Shown: one piece after another, positions 1-11,253 of the stretch
How the letters are laid out: each line of letters begins with the position of its first letter
Position numbering within the stretch: the stretch's first letter is position 1
From: Pandoraea sp. PE-S2T-3
Lineage (GTDB): Bacteria; Pseudomonadota; Gammaproteobacteria; Burkholderiales; Burkholderiaceae
DNA length: 64,000 bases
Direction: 5' to 3'
NCBI RefSeq assembly: GCF_002179965.1
Contig: NZ_NGUQ01000037.1
Span: 496,001 to 560,000 of the forward strand
Position numbers and translations under genes: made by a program
Notes under the pieces: generated by a model
The model's database searches: none
Told to the model about the DNA's origin: nothing
Seen by the model: only the letters and a program-made list of their open reading frames with translations

Positions 1-1294
1 CCGCGCCGACATACAACGCCACCCGCGTGTCTTCCATATAGCCCAGCACGCCGATCACAAACAGCATGAACGCGATGGCGAGCGCCGGGCCGACCGGCCA
101 CAGGGGCACCTTGAACTTGAGCGCAGCGACTTCATCGGCCGACAAGCGACGACGCATGGCGACCTGCGAGAGCAGAATCATCAGCCAGACCCAGACCGTC
201 GCGAACGTGGCGATCGACGCGATGATCAGGAACACGCCTTCCGGAATCAGGTAGTTCAGCACCACGCCGCCAAGCAACGCGCCGGTCATCACCAGCACCG
301 TTACCCAAGGCACGCCGTGGCGCGACGTTGCGCTGAATGCCGCCGGCGCCTGACCGTGCTCGGCCATGCCGAACATCATGCGGCCCGCGCCGAAGATATT
401 GCTGTTGATGGCCGAGATGGCTGCCGAAATCACGATCACGTTGAGGATCGCTGCCGCCGACTTGATGCCCAGACCCGAGAAGATCTGCACGAACGGGCTG
501 CCCTGATTGCCGATGCCGGTCCACGGGAAGATGGCCATCAGCACGCACATCGTCAGCACGTAGAACAGCAGAATGCGCAGCGGCACGGCGTTGATGGCAC
601 GCGGAATCACCTTCTCGGGGTTCTTCGCTTCGCCGCCGGTGATGCCGATGATTTCAATGCCGCCATAGGCAAACATCACAACCGCCAGCGACGCCATCAG
701 GCCACCCCAGCCATTCGGCAGGAAGCCGCCGTGCGACCAGAGGTTGCTCACTGCCGGGGCATGTTCGCTGTGGATATGCACGCCGGTGAACAGGATCACG
801 GCCCCGCCGACGATCATGGCCACGATGGCGAGAATTTTCACCAACGCCAGCCAGAACTCCATTTCGCCGTACACCTTCACGTTGCACAGGTTCAGCCCGC
901 AGATGACCATCACGATGCCGAGCACCCAGATCCATTGCGGCACGTCGGGAAACCAGAAGCCCATGTAGATGCCGAACGCCGTCACGTCGGCCAGACACAC
1001 GATGACCATCTCGAGGATGTAGGTCCATCCGGTGAGAAAGCCGGCGAGGGGGCCGAGGTTGTCGCGGGCATAGCGGCCGAACGAGCCCGATACCGGTTGG
1101 CGAACGACCATTTCACCGAGCGCGCGCATGACCATGTAGACGGCGGCGCCACCGATGATGTAGGCGAGGATGACGGCCGGACCGGCCAGTTGAATGGCGG
1201 AGGCCGAGCCATAGAACAGGCCGGTGCCGATGGCCGACCCGAGCGCCAGAAAGCGGATGTGCCGCGCGCTCAGATTGCGTTGCAGGTTTTTCAA
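1..1294 (-). CDS. Amino-acid permease, ProY/HutT type (3' end outside window)
   Basis: Inner-membrane amino-acid:cation symporter of the APC superfamily, closest to ProY-like permeases; beside hutU and hutH it is probably the histidine (or urocanate) importer HutT. About 431 codons are visible and the gene runs off the left edge. The protein opens with the conserved first helix containing [13 protein letters not shown], keeps the ARYAxxNLGPLAG-like loop ([13 protein letters not shown]), the [12 protein letters not shown] segment and many hydrophobic helices, and near the edge [12 protein letters not shown]. Start taken as TTG at 1294 because AGGAG lies 5 nt upstream; no better ATG exists in frame. 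It follows hutH by about 145 nt on the same strand. Substrate is inferred from context. Confidence 0.85.
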   Translation of the reverse strand, partial: MKNLQRNLSARHIRFLALGSAIGTGLFYGSASAIQLAGPAVILAYIIGGAAVYMVMRALGEMVVRQPVSGSFGRYARDNLGPLAGFLTGWTYILEMVIVCLADVTAFGIYMGFWFPDVPQWIWVLGIVMVICGLNLCNVKVYGEMEFWLALVKILAIVAMIVGGAVILFTGVHIHSEHAPAVSNLWSHGGFLPNGWGGLMASLAVVMFAYGGIEIIGITGGEAKNPEKVIPRAINAVPLRILLFYVLTMCVLMAIFPWTGIGNQGSPFVQIFSGLGIKSAAAILNVIVISAAISAINSNIFGAGRMMFGMAEHGQAPAAFSATSRHGVPWVTVLVMTGALLGGVVLNYLIPEGVFLIIASIATFATVWVWLMILLSQVAMRRRLSADEVAALKFKVPLWPVGPALAIAFMLFVIGVLGYMEDTRVALYVGA

Positions 1295-1439
1295 GCTGTC
1301 TCCTGAATATGCGTAATTTGCGCAATGAACCGGCCCGCCCATGGGGCAGGCGGTATGACGATTAGCCCGCGATCAGGCGGGTTGCCGGTGCGCGAATCGC
1401 TGTTCGTTTCGCACAGGCAGGGCGCGAATCAAACGCGAA

Positions 1440-2996
1440 TCAAGCGCTCGGCAGAGTGCCGGAAGGCACGAGGGCAGTCAGGTGGCGCTGCGCGATCAAC
1501 GCGCTTGCCCCTTCGATGTCCGGTGCGAAATAGCGGTCCTTATCGTAGAACGGGACTGCGGTGCGCAACAGGGCGCGGGCACGTTCGAGCACCGGCGTCG
1601 TCTTCACCCCTTCGCGGAAGTCCAGGCCCTGACAGGCGCTGAGCCATTCGATCGCGATGATGCCCTTGACGTTATCGGCCATCTCCCAAAGCCGCTTACC
1701 GGCGTTGGGGGCCATCGAAACGTGATCTTCCTGATTTGCCGAGGTCGGGAGACTATCAACGCTGGCCGGATGTGCCAAGGCCTTGTTTTCCGATGCGAGT
1801 GCGGCGGCGGTGACCTGCGCGATCATGAAACCGGAGTTGACTCCCCCGTTGGCGACCAGAAAAGCCGGCAACTGGGACATATGTTGGTCCATCATCAGCG
1901 AAATGCGCCGTTCGCTCAAGGCACCAATCTCAGCCAGTGCCAACGCCAGATTATCGGCTGCCATGGCCACCGGTTCGGCGTGGAAGTTGCCGCCGGAGAT
2001 GACGTCGCCCTGTTCCCAGAACACCAGCGGATTATCCGACACCGCGTTGGCTTCCACGCCCAGCACGTCGGCGGCTTGGCGAATCTGCGTCAGGCACGCG
2101 CCCATGACTTGGGGCTGGCAGCGCAGCGAGTAGGGGTCTTGCACCTTCTCGCAGTTGGCGTGCGATTGGCCGATTTCGCTGGTTTCGCCGAGCAGATGGC
2201 GATACGTGGCGGCCGCATCGATCTGACCGCGCTGGCCACGCGCTGCGTGAATACGCGGGTCGAACGGGGCACGCGAGCCGAGCATGGCTTCGACCGTCAA
2301 GGCGCCGCACACGCTCGCGGCGGCGAACATGTCTTCCGCTTCGAACAAGCCGCGCAGGGCATAAGCCGTGGAGACCTGCGTGCCGTTGAGCAGCGCGAGC
2401 CCTTCCTTGGCAGCCAGCGTCAGCGGTTCGAGCCCCGCGACGGCCAGTGCTTCGCGGGCGTCGAGCCATTGGCCGCGATAGCGCGCATGGCCTTCGCCCA
2501 GCAACAGCAGCGACATATGGGCGAGCGGTGCCAGATCGCCCGAGGCACCCACCGAGCCTTTCAGCGGAATGCGGGGATAGACCTCCGCGTTGACCAGCGT
2601 GACCAGCGCATCGATCACCTTGCGGCGGATACCGGACAGGCCACGGGCCAGACTGTTGATCTTGAGCACCATGATCAGGCGCACCAGCGCGTCGTCGATC
2701 GGGGCGCCCACGCCGGCGGCATGCGAGAGCACGAGCGAGCGTTGCAGGTTTTCCAGATCTTCGTGGGCGATGCGCGTTTGCGCCAGCAGCCCGAAGCCGG
2801 TGTTAATGCCGTAGGCCGTGCGGCCTTCGGCGACGATGCCTTCTACACAGGCGACGCTCTTATCGATGGCTCCGTAGGCCTTCTCGTCGAGCGTGACTTT
2901 AGTCGGCTGCTCGAAGACCGCGCGCAGTTGTGCGAGCGTGAGCGTGCCGGGCGTGATGAACAGGGAATTCAGGGGGGCGTTGTTTTGATTCGACAT
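1440..2996 (-). CDS. hutH: Histidine ammonia-lyase
   Basis: Catalyses the first step of histidine degradation, L-histidine to trans-urocanate plus ammonia, in the cytoplasm. The 518-residue length is usual. The Ala-Ser-Gly triad that cyclises autocatalytically into the MIO electrophile is at residues 151-153 within [15 protein letters not shown], and the [10 protein letters not shown] segment typical of the family is present towards the C-terminus. The ATG at 2996 is chosen over an in-frame start 60 nt upstream because the homologous N-terminus begins there and it lies 8 nt after the hutU stop, giving a hutU-hutH operon. Confidence 0.97.
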   Translation of the reverse strand: MSNQNNAPLNSLFITPGTLTLAQLRAVFEQPTKVTLDEKAYGAIDKSVACVEGIVAEGRTAYGINTGFGLLAQTRIAHEDLENLQRSLVLSHAAGVGAPIDDALVRLIMVLKINSLARGLSGIRRKVIDALVTLVNAEVYPRIPLKGSVGASGDLAPLAHMSLLLLGEGHARYRGQWLDAREALAVAGLEPLTLAAKEGLALLNGTQVSTAYALRGLFEAEDMFAAASVCGALTVEAMLGSRAPFDPRIHAARGQRGQIDAAATYRHLLGETSEIGQSHANCEKVQDPYSLRCQPQVMGACLTQIRQAADVLGVEANAVSDNPLVFWEQGDVISGGNFHAEPVAMAADNLALALAEIGALSERRISLMMDQHMSQLPAFLVANGGVNSGFMIAQVTAAALASENKALAHPASVDSLPTSANQEDHVSMAPNAGKRLWEMADNVKGIIAIEWLSACQGLDFREGVKTTPVLERARALLRTAVPFYDKDRYFAPDIEGASALIAQRHLTALVPSGTLPSA

Positions 2997-3004
2997 GGTG
3001 AGGT

Positions 3005-4684
<1,680 letters not shown>

Positions 4685-4726
4685 AGCATTCCTTTCGTTC
4701 AGACCAAGTAGTGACCGGTACAGTAT

Positions 4727-4736
4727 TGTATATACA
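4727..4736. promoter_or_regulatory. Candidate HutC operator upstream of hutU
   Basis: Perfect palindrome TGTATATACA, which fits the TGTA-N2-TACA core described for the GntR-family hut repressor HutC (urocanate is the inducer). It lies in the 156-nt divergent gap between hutU and the YCII gene, and overlaps a possible -10 (TACAAT on the minus strand). Assignment rests on motif and position only; no hutC gene is in the window. Confidence 0.6.
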
Positions 4737-4840
4737 GGTAAGTATGTATTAGGGTTTGTACGAACGGTGGGCGTGGGGAGGTTGGCGGGAGTATGCGAGT
4801 GCGGCCGATGAAAGCGCCGACTTCACCGAAGGACAAAGCG

Positions 4841-5182
4841 ATGACGAAATACCTTATCTCGTTTCCTGCGCGGGCGATGGTCGTCCCCGTCGAGGACTTT
4901 GCCGCCGTGGGCGAAGCGGCGCACCGAGTGATACGCGAGGCGAAGGCTGCCGGTGTGTACGTGTTCGGTGGCGGAATCAACGGGGGTGTCGCTCCCCTCA
5001 TGGTCGCCGCAGACGGCAGGACCACAAACGACACATATCCCCAGACGAAGGAGTTCGACGGCGGCTTCTGTGTCCTGCAACTCCCGTCGCGCGAAGCCGC
5101 CATCGCGTGGGCGGCGAAGATCGCACAGGCTTGCCGCTGCTCGCAGGAACTCCGCGAGTTTGGAGATGACCCCGAGAGTTGA
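4841..5182 (+). CDS. YCII-domain (YciI-like) small protein
   Basis: 113-residue single-domain protein of the YCII/DGPF family, a ferredoxin-like fold whose role is mostly unknown; some members act as dehydrochlorinases or stress-linked enzymes. Visible hallmarks are the N-terminal MTKYLISFPARAM strand, the TKEFDGGFCVLQL segment (compare the family E-x-LGGFYL motif) and the DALAWA-like helix EAAIAWAAKIA. Start at 4841 is favoured over an in-frame ATG 48 nt upstream because AAGGA lies 7-8 nt before it and the family N-terminus begins here. Divergent from hutU; no clear functional link. Confidence 0.8.
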   Translation: MTKYLISFPARAMVVPVEDFAAVGEAAHRVIREAKAAGVYVFGGGINGGVAPLMVAADGRTTNDTYPQTKEFDGGFCVLQLPSREAAIAWAAKIAQACRCSQELREFGDDPES

Positions 5183-5188
5183 TGGCAT

Positions 5189-5233
5189 AAAAAAAACACA
5201 CCACCGCACGAAACAACGTTGTGCGAGGGTGTG
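5189..5233 (-). terminator. Rho-independent terminator, leftward
   Basis: On the minus strand a hairpin with arms CACACCC/GTGTG-like (plus-strand CACACC 5197-5202 with GGTGTG 5228-5233, and CGCAC 5205-5209 with GTGCG 5221-5225, one 2-nt internal loop) is followed by eight T (plus-strand A at 5189-5196). It is well placed to end porin transcription about 140 nt after its stop, and protects the YCII gene from read-through. Confidence 0.7.
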
Positions 5234-5339
5234 CCAAGGGTGAGCCGGGCCATTACGCAGTGCCACGCCATGTCGAAGGCCGAGCGCAAAGTACCGGTTC
5301 TCGCGAAGTCTCCGAGATGAGACCGATGAAACTCAAGCA

Positions 5340-5360
5340 CCCCCTCGGCGAGCGAGGGGG
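5340..5360. terminator. GC hairpin downstream of porin gene
   Basis: Perfect 8-bp stem CCCCCTCG/CGAGGGGG with a 5-nt loop, 14 nt beyond the porin stop codon. No strong T tract follows on either strand, so it may stabilise the 3' end or act with the stronger terminator further left. Confidence 0.5.
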
Positions 5361-5373
5361 GAACAACCGAAGA

Positions 5374-6573
5374 TCAGAACGTCTGACGAATACCCATGCG
5401 GACCAGCGTCTGCGTCGAGGTGGCTGACGAGATGCCGTTGCCCACGTCGCCGACCGATGCCGTTGCCGACACCACGTTGCCGAAGGTGTCGAGCGTGTTA
5501 CCCGACGCCTTCTGATAGCCCACGAGCGCGTACAGCGACGTGCGCTTCGAGAACGCGTAATACGTGGCGAGGTTGACCTGCTGATACTTCGGACCGCCGG
5601 CACCCTTCACGTCGCTGCCTTGCGTGTAGTTGTACGCGGCGGCCAGTCGAATCGCCGGCGACCATTGATACGCCACCGTGGCACCGATCGAGTTGAACGT
5701 CATCGCGCTGGCGAACGTCGAGAACGAACCCGGCGTGTAGTGCACGTTGCCGTACGACAGACCCACTTGCGTGTTGCCGAACGTGTACGTACCGGCAGCA
5801 GCGAGAATGCGCTGGCTGGCGGCCGAAGCGAAGCCTTCGTTGATCGACGACGCGAACGTGCCGTCATACGCGCCGCTCCACGTGCCGCCCGTATTGCCGT
5901 AAGCATTCGTCGCTTGCAGGTAAGCCACGCCGAGGGCGAGCGGGCCGCTGGCATATTGACCGCCAAGACCCCATGCGTTCTGGTTCTTCACGCTGCCCGG
6001 CTGGCCGCCAAAGCCATAGATCGCGCCGAACTGGAAGCCGCCGTACACCGGGCTGGCCCACTTCACCGAGTTGTTCACGCGTGCCTGGTTATCGATGTTG
6101 TCGATATCGCCCGGGTGCGCACCCATACCGGTGACGAACGTGCCCGCGCTGATCGCGCCCACATAGTCGACGATCGGATCGTACTGGCGGCCAAACGTAA
6201 TCTTGCCCAGCGTGGCGCTTTGCAGACCCATCCACGATTGACGGCCGAACTGGCGGCTGCCTTGGCCCGACTGACCTGTACCGATGTTGAAGCCATTCTC
6301 GAGCTGGAAGATGGCCGCGTTGCCGCCGCCCAGATCCTCAGTGCCTTTCAGGCCCCAACGGTCGCCCGACCACGTGCCGCTGGCAAAACCCCAGTTCGAG
6401 GCGTTGGAGTAGACGATCGGGGTGCCTACGCCACCCTTTGTGGTGGCGGTGCGTTGACCGCTGGTGTAACCCACACCGGCGTCGACGATGCCGTACAGAG
6501 TCACGTTGCTTTGTGCTTGTGCCGCGATGGCGAAGCCGCCGAGCCCAAGCGCCGCGAGAAGAATACGCTTCAT
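5374..6573 (-). CDS. Outer-membrane porin, OmpC-like trimeric type
   Basis: Precursor of 399 residues with an N-terminal signal peptide ending at AIAAQAQ, mature start SNVTLYGIVDAG as in Burkholderia/Neisseria general porins, the conserved RWGLKGTEDLGGG strand, and a C-terminal Phe (RMGIRQTF) recognised by the BAM machinery. A 16-strand beta-barrel forming non-specific or weakly selective diffusion channels is expected. Start ATG at 6573 is chosen over one 39 nt upstream because the signal peptide begins there, with AGGA about 11 nt before it. A run of ten G lies about 100 nt upstream. Confidence 0.93.
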   Translation of the reverse strand: MKRILLAALGLGGFAIAAQAQSNVTLYGIVDAGVGYTSGQRTATTKGGVGTPIVYSNASNWGFASGTWSGDRWGLKGTEDLGGGNAAIFQLENGFNIGTGQSGQGSRQFGRQSWMGLQSATLGKITFGRQYDPIVDYVGAISAGTFVTGMGAHPGDIDNIDNQARVNNSVKWASPVYGGFQFGAIYGFGGQPGSVKNQNAWGLGGQYASGPLALGVAYLQATNAYGNTGGTWSGAYDGTFASSINEGFASAASQRILAAAGTYTFGNTQVGLSYGNVHYTPGSFSTFASAMTFNSIGATVAYQWSPAIRLAAAYNYTQGSDVKGAGGPKYQQVNLATYYAFSKRTSLYALVGYQKASGNTLDTFGNVVSATASVGDVGNGISSATSTQTLVRMGIRQTF

Positions 6574-6670
6574 AATATTAGTAATCCTAAATATATGTGA
6601 CAGGAACGTCACGAGAACGCGCCGTCGATACCCCGTTGAACCGTGTTTTTCCCGATCCTTTTCCCGATAT

Positions 6671-6689
6671 GGGGCGGGGGGGGGGAGGG
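6671..6689. repeat. Poly-G tract between LOG-like gene and porin
   Basis: GGGG, C, then ten consecutive G (6676-6685), A and GGG. It lies between the stop of the LOG-like gene (6705) and the porin start (6573), about 100 nt upstream of the porin ATG. A homopolymer of this length is unusual in this GC-rich but non-repetitive window and is prone to slippage or sequencing error. Confidence 0.85.
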
Positions 6690-6704
6690 TACCGCTGGCG
6701 TGGC

Positions 6705-7301
6705 TTACCGGGGGGCGTCACCTCCGGGAAGTCCGGTGACGCTGAGCCAGGTCGCAACCGCCACGACCAGCGCGTCGATATCGTCGAAGTTCTCGGCACC
6801 CGGCACGGCCGGCGCGTCGAGTACCGTGAACACCGGCTTGCGCCATTGCAGGCCAAGCGCGATTTCCGAGAGCGTACCCAGTCCGCCGCCAATGGCGACC
6901 AGACACACCGAGGCACGCGCGATCAACGCGTTGCGCGTGATGCCCAACCCCGTGGGCAGCGCAACGCTCAGATGCGGATTGGCGTCGTTCGCATGGTCTT
7001 CCGGCAACAGCCCGATGACGATGCCGCCGGCCGATGCCGCCCCTGCCGACGCCGCTTCCATCACGCCGCCCTTGCCGCCGCACACAAGCGCAACACCGGC
7101 GGCTGCCAGTGCTTCGCCGACACAGTGCGCGGCTTCGAGCTGCGCCGCCGTGGCTTCGCGCGGACCAATCAGCCCGACCGGCGTCACGTGCCGGTGCGTG
7201 CTTTCCTGGCGGGCGGCCAGACGATCGAGGGCGTGGCGGGCCGCAGCCGACCACTCATTGAGGATGACGCCGTACAAGACACTCTCCGAGAGCGAGCACA
7301 C
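6705..7301 (-). CDS. LOG/TIGR00725-like Rossmann protein
   Basis: 198 residues; from about residue 41 it resembles the TIGR00725/LOG-type fold related to cytokinin-activating LOG phosphoribohydrolases and molybdenum-cofactor carrier proteins. Visible motifs are VGLIGP, VCGGKGGVMEA (phosphate-binding GG-GVMxA) and AIGGGLGTLSEI (family GGxGTxxE). The first 40 residues are not typical of the family, so the true start may be internal; the start given overlaps the 3' end of the upstream permease by 47 nt. It is the last gene of the ABC operon. A nucleotide-binding or hydrolytic role is likely; the substrate is unknown. Confidence 0.7.
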   Translation of the reverse strand: MCSLSESVLYGVILNEWSAAARHALDRLAARQESTHRHVTPVGLIGPREATAAQLEAAHCVGEALAAAGVALVCGGKGGVMEAASAGAASAGGIVIGLLPEDHANDANPHLSVALPTGLGITRNALIARASVCLVAIGGGLGTLSEIALGLQWRKPVFTVLDAPAVPGAENFDDIDALVVAVATWLSVTGLPGGDAPR

Positions 7302-8139
7302 CGCTGCATACCGCCATCAATACGAGCGACAGCGCGGCGGCTTGTGGGAAATCCGTTTGCCCGTCCGACATCTTCAGGAACATGAGCAACGGCAGAATAT
7401 TGATTTGGGTGCCGGCCAGCGCGAGCGCCGTGCCGTACGTGCCCAAGGCGATAGCGCTAACGAGACACCACGCGGCGGCCAGCGTCGGCCAGAGTTCGCG
7501 CAACGCCACGTCCGCGATGGCCCGTAGCGGGTGCGCGCCCAGCGTGAGCGCAGCTTCGAGCGGCCGGCGGTCCAGATTGGCAATTGCCGGATAAACCATC
7601 AACGCCACACGCGGAATCAGGTAGTACGCGTAGGCTGCGATGAGCCCCGGCGCCGTGTAGATCAGCGCGCCGACACGCGCTGGGTCGGCACCGAGCGACG
7701 CCAGCCCGAGCGTGACGAAGCCTGCACGGCCGAACGCCAGAATGAAACCGTAGGCGATCACCAGCCCCGAGAACGCGAGCGGAACACCCATCGCGGCCAG
7801 CCAGAAACGGCGACGACGCGGCGTCTGACGGGCGAGCGTGACGGCGAGCAGCGCACCGACCACCAACGACACGGTGCCTGCGCCGACCGCCAACGCCAGC
7901 GAGTTCACCAGCGCGTCGCGCACCAGCGGGTCGATGGCGATGGCGAGGAACGCTTCGCCATGACCGTCGAACGCTGCCACCACGAGCGCGCCGAGCGGCA
8001 GTCCGAAACCGAGGGCGAGCAACACGGCCGCAGGCAGGCCGCCGAAGCGCCGCACCCAGCCACGCGGGGCGAGCGCCCCACGGGGGCTTTCGGCGGCGAT
8101 CTCGTTAGCCGGGACCGGAGTGGCGCGGACGGAAGTCAT
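7255..8139 (-). CDS. ABC transporter permease (second of operon)
   Basis: 294-residue inner-membrane permease of the Fe3+/polyamine/phosphonate-type family, with about six helices and the cytoplasmic EAA loop (EAALTLGAHPLRAIADVALRELWP region) that contacts the ATPase. It pairs with the permease at 10354-11253. Start ATG at 8139, 11 nt after the binding-protein stop, is preferred; an in-frame extension of 73 residues upstream is low-complexity Arg/Ala sequence overlapping the previous gene. Fourth gene of the operon permease-ATPase-binding protein-permease. Confidence 0.85.
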   Translation of the reverse strand: MTSVRATPVPANEIAAESPRGALAPRGWVRRFGGLPAAVLLALGFGLPLGALVVAAFDGHGEAFLAIAIDPLVRDALVNSLALAVGAGTVSLVVGALLAVTLARQTPRRRRFWLAAMGVPLAFSGLVIAYGFILAFGRAGFVTLGLASLGADPARVGALIYTAPGLIAAYAYYLIPRVALMVYPAIANLDRRPLEAALTLGAHPLRAIADVALRELWPTLAAAWCLVSAIALGTYGTALALAGTQINILPLLMFLKMSDGQTDFPQAAALSLVLMAVCSGVLALGECLVRRHPQ

Positions 8140-8150
8140 CTCGTGCGATC

Positions 8151-9275
8151 TCACTTGGCGAGTGCGGCCGCTGCCCACAGGCGATCGACTTCCGCCTTTT
8201 GGGCCGCTGCGCGCACGACGTCGAGCGGGTGCACTTGCGGCGCGTCCGGCATGCGCGCACGCATTTCCGGCGAGAGCGGCACGCCAGGCACTGCCGGACG
8301 CACATAGCCTTGTGCGAACAACGCCTGACCGACCGGGCTCATGATCAGGTTCAGCCACAGCTTGGCGGCGTCCGGATTCGGGCCGTTCTTCACGAGACTG
8401 ATCGCGTACGGGGCCGAGACACTGGCTTCCTTCGGAATCACGACTTGCGCTGCGTCGCCCATGCCGTCGGTGTACTTCGCCTTCAGGCCGTCGTTCTCGT
8501 AACCGATCAGAATCGGGATCTCGCCCTTCACGAACTTGGCATAGGGCGTGGTGCCCTCCACACGCATCACATTGCCGGCCTCACGCAGCTTGCCGAAGAA
8601 CTCGGCACCCGGCTTCGGGTTGTCCACGTTGCCACCGAACGCATACGCCGCGGCAAACACAGCCACCTGTCCCTGACCCGTCGAACGCGGGTCGAGATAG
8701 ACCACCGCGTTCTTGTATTCCGGCTTGAGCAGGTCGGCCCACGACTGCGGCACATGCTTGACCAGCTTCGTGTTCACGAGAAACGCGATGTTCAGCGAGT
8801 GAATCGTGAACCAGCGGCCGTCGTTATCGCGAAACACCTTGGGCAGCGTGTCGAAATTGATCGGCTTGAACGGGGCCACCACGTCTTTCTGCACGGCATC
8901 GAGTGCGGAACCGGCGAAGTAGTAGGCCGTATCGGCCTGCGGACGGCGGCGTGCCTTGTCGAGCGAGACCACCGTGGCGGCCGAACCGATGTCGTTGTAG
9001 GTGATCTCCACCTTCGGATACCGCTTGCGGAACTCGGCGAACAGCGCCTTCCAGTTGGCCCACTCGGGGCCCGTGTCGAACGACACGACGAGGCCTTCGT
9101 CGGCGGCCTTGGCGTACAACTCCGTTTCACCGGGGTACAGCGGCGCATTGCTTTGCGTTTGCGCATGCACGGCAGCGGTCGTGCCGGCGAGCAGCGCGAA
9201 CGAGACGGCCAGCGCGGAGAGTGCCGGCAGGACGGCACGAGACAGCAGGCGCGGCGAAGAGGTGAGGCGAATCAT
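8151..9275 (-). CDS. ABC transporter periplasmic substrate-binding protein
   Basis: 374 residues: Sec signal peptide (leader ending near AAVHAQ) and a type 2 periplasmic-binding fold of the iron(III)/thiamine/2-aminoethylphosphonate group. Recognisable parts are AADEGLVVSFDTGPEW at the mature N-terminus, QADTAYYF, and GEIPILIGYENDG. Tyr-rich positions would allow an iron-type ligand, but the gene order permease-ATPase-SBP-permease also resembles 2-aminoethylphosphonate systems, so the ligand is open. ATG at 9275 is chosen because GGAG lies 8 nt upstream; two earlier in-frame ATGs have poorer spacing. Confidence 0.85.
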   Translation of the reverse strand: MIRLTSSPRLLSRAVLPALSALAVSFALLAGTTAAVHAQTQSNAPLYPGETELYAKAADEGLVVSFDTGPEWANWKALFAEFRKRYPKVEITYNDIGSAATVVSLDKARRRPQADTAYYFAGSALDAVQKDVVAPFKPINFDTLPKVFRDNDGRWFTIHSLNIAFLVNTKLVKHVPQSWADLLKPEYKNAVVYLDPRSTGQGQVAVFAAAYAFGGNVDNPKPGAEFFGKLREAGNVMRVEGTTPYAKFVKGEIPILIGYENDGLKAKYTDGMGDAAQVVIPKEASVSAPYAISLVKNGPNPDAAKLWLNLIMSPVGQALFAQGYVRPAVPGVPLSPEMRARMPDAPQVHPLDVVRAAAQKAEVDRLWAAAALAK

Positions 9276-9319
9276 CGACATAGCTCCATCGGGGGCATGG
9301 GGTAAGGAAATCAGGGAAA

Positions 9320-10357
9320 TCATTTCGACGCCGGGGGCAGCACCCGGAGCAGTGCCGGGTCAAGCGCCACCGCGTGCGTGGCTGGCCGACGGTGCTCGCC
9401 CAACAGCGGCGTGGTGGCGCCGTTTGGCAGAAAGTCATAGCGGCAGGTGGCACCGAAGAAGCGCACTGCACCTGCACGGCCAGCCAGCCGGTTGATCGCA
9501 TGCAGCGGCGGATCGGCGTCGATGTGCTCCGGGCGAACCAGCAAATTGACAGCGTCACCGGTGCGCCACGCACCGGTATCGGCGAGCAGTTCCGCGAAAC
9601 CGACGTCGACCGCACCCGGGCGCACCACGCGTGCGGGCAGTACCGTCGACAGGCCGGTGAAACTGGCGACCGTGGCACAGGCCGGGGCATCGTAAAGACG
9701 TTGCGGCGTATCGATCTGCAACAAGCGTCCGCCGTCGATGACCGCGACGCGATCAGCGAGGCTCAGCGCTTCATCGCGATCGTGCGTGACGATCAGCGTC
9801 GTGGCACCACTCGCCTGTTGCAGTGCGCGAATTTCATCGCGCAACTGCTGGCGAATGCCGGCATCGAGCGCGGCAAGCGGTTCGTCGAGCAGCAGCACAC
9901 GAGGTGACACGGCTAACGCGCGCGCCAGCGCAACACGCTGTTGTTGTCCGCCCGACAGCGACGCCGGACGGCGCAAGGCACAATCCGCCAGTCCCACGCG
10001 ATTGAGCATTTCCAGCGCGACGCGCTGACGCTCGGCGGCGATGATGCCGCGCATGCGCAGGCCGTACGCCACGTTATCGAGCACGCTGAGGTGCGGGAAC
10101 AGCGCGTATTGCTGAAACACCATGCCGACCTGACGTTTCCAGACCGGCACGCCCGCAACGTCTTCGCCACCGATAGCGATGCGGCCGCGATAGCCGTCGA
10201 GCAGCCCCGCGACGAGCCGAAGCACCGTCGACTTGCCCGAGCCGCTGCGTCCCATGACGGCAAGCAGTTCGCCCTGACGCACTTGCAGGCTGACGTCGTC
10301 GAGCCCTTGCGGCGCACCGGCGTAACGGAAGCTGACGTTTTCGAGAGTAAGACTCAT
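9320..10357 (-). CDS. ABC transporter ATP-binding protein
   Basis: 345-residue cytoplasmic ATPase that powers the importer at 7.3-11.3 kb. Walker A GRSGSGKST at 36-44, Q-loop FQQYALFPH near 81, signature LSGGQQQR at 134-141, Walker B LLLDEP at 155-160 and the switch His in VTHDRDEAL. A C-terminal TOBE-like regulatory extension (from about 235, including LLVRPEHID) places it in the PotA/FbpC group. Its ATG overlaps the preceding permease stop in an ATGA junction, indicating translational coupling. Confidence 0.93.
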   Translation of the reverse strand: MSLTLENVSFRYAGAPQGLDDVSLQVRQGELLAVMGRSGSGKSTVLRLVAGLLDGYRGRIAIGGEDVAGVPVWKRQVGMVFQQYALFPHLSVLDNVAYGLRMRGIIAAERQRVALEMLNRVGLADCALRRPASLSGGQQQRVALARALAVSPRVLLLDEPLAALDAGIRQQLRDEIRALQQASGATTLIVTHDRDEALSLADRVAVIDGGRLLQIDTPQRLYDAPACATVASFTGLSTVLPARVVRPGAVDVGFAELLADTGAWRTGDAVNLLVRPEHIDADPPLHAINRLAGRAGAVRFFGATCRYDFLPNGATTPLLGEHRRPATHAVALDPALLRVLPPASK

Positions 10358-11253
10358 GAACTGACCTTCTGGCGGGACGCCGCAACGATCGATGCACCGG
10401 TCGCGATCAACGCGAGTACGAGCAGCACGACGGTCGCGGCGCAGGCAAAACCGGTGGCGCCGTAAAACGCCTGGAGCAGCACCACCGGGTAATTGCGATA
10501 GCGGAAACCCGCGATGAGATTGGAAATCTGGAACTCGCCGATCGACAGCGCCGCGACCATTACCAGCCCGGCGACGAGGCTATGCGTGAGGTTCGGAACG
10601 GCGACGGTCAGAAACTGCTTGAGCGGCGAGGCACCGAGCGTGGCCGCGCAGTCTTCGAGACGCGCGATGTCGAGATGGCGCAGATCGGCGAGGAGCGTTT
10701 GCGTGAGATACGGCAGCGTCAACACGGTGTGGGCCAGCACGAGTAACCAGAGCGAGCCGAGCCACGGCAGCGTATCGCCGCTGAACACTGCGATGTAGCC
10801 GAAGCCGAGCGTGAGGGCCGGCACGGCCACCGGCAGCAGTGTCACGAGGCGGGCAATCGCGCCCCGGCCGGTACGCGACCGATGATGCAGCGCATACGAG
10901 AGCGGCAGACCGACCAGTGCAGTCATCACGCAGCAACTCAGGGCGACGATGAGACTCGTGGAGAAGGCTCGCCGGAACGACGGGTCACCGGCCAGTTCGG
11001 CAAACCAGTGCAGCGTGAAGCCGGTCGGCAACACCGTGTTGGTCCATGCCTGACCAAACGCGCCCACGAGCAGCAGAAGCACTGGCAGGCACAGGTAGAT
11101 GAGAAACAGGGCGGCAACGGCGCGCACGATCCACAGCAGTACGCTGGTGCGTGAGCGCTGCGGCGCACGTCCCGCCTGGCCGGCGTCGGCAGGGGCGGGG
11201 CTGTGCCGGGATGGCACAGATCGGGCGAGGCGCTCAATGTGGACGTCGGACAT
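10354..11253 (-). CDS. ABC transporter permease (first of operon)
   Basis: 299-residue permease with about six membrane helices and the EAA-like loop DCAATLGASPLKQFLTVAVP that docks on the ATPase; the C-terminal part contains SIGEFQISNLIAGF, typical of phosphonate/iron-type permeases. First gene of the leftward operon. ATG at 11253 was chosen because upstream in-frame codons encode non-conserved sequence; no strong Shine-Dalgarno is seen. It is divergent from the LysR gene at 11506, which may control it. Confidence 0.85.
   Translation of the reverse strand: MSDVHIERLARSVPSRHSPAPADAGQAGRAPQRSRTSVLLWIVRAVAALFLIYLCLPVLLLLVGAFGQAWTNTVLPTGFTLHWFAELAGDPSFRRAFSTSLIVALSCCVMTALVGLPLSYALHHRSRTGRGAIARLVTLLPVAVPALTLGFGYIAVFSGDTLPWLGSLWLLVLAHTVLTLPYLTQTLLADLRHLDIARLEDCAATLGASPLKQFLTVAVPNLTHSLVAGLVMVAALSIGEFQISNLIAGFRYRNYPVVLLQAFYGATGFACAATVVLLVLALIATGASIVAASRQKVSS

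Noticed and set aside
5197-5233. Possible operator palindrome after the YCII gene
   Set aside because: Better explained as a terminator, since eight T follow it on the minus strand.
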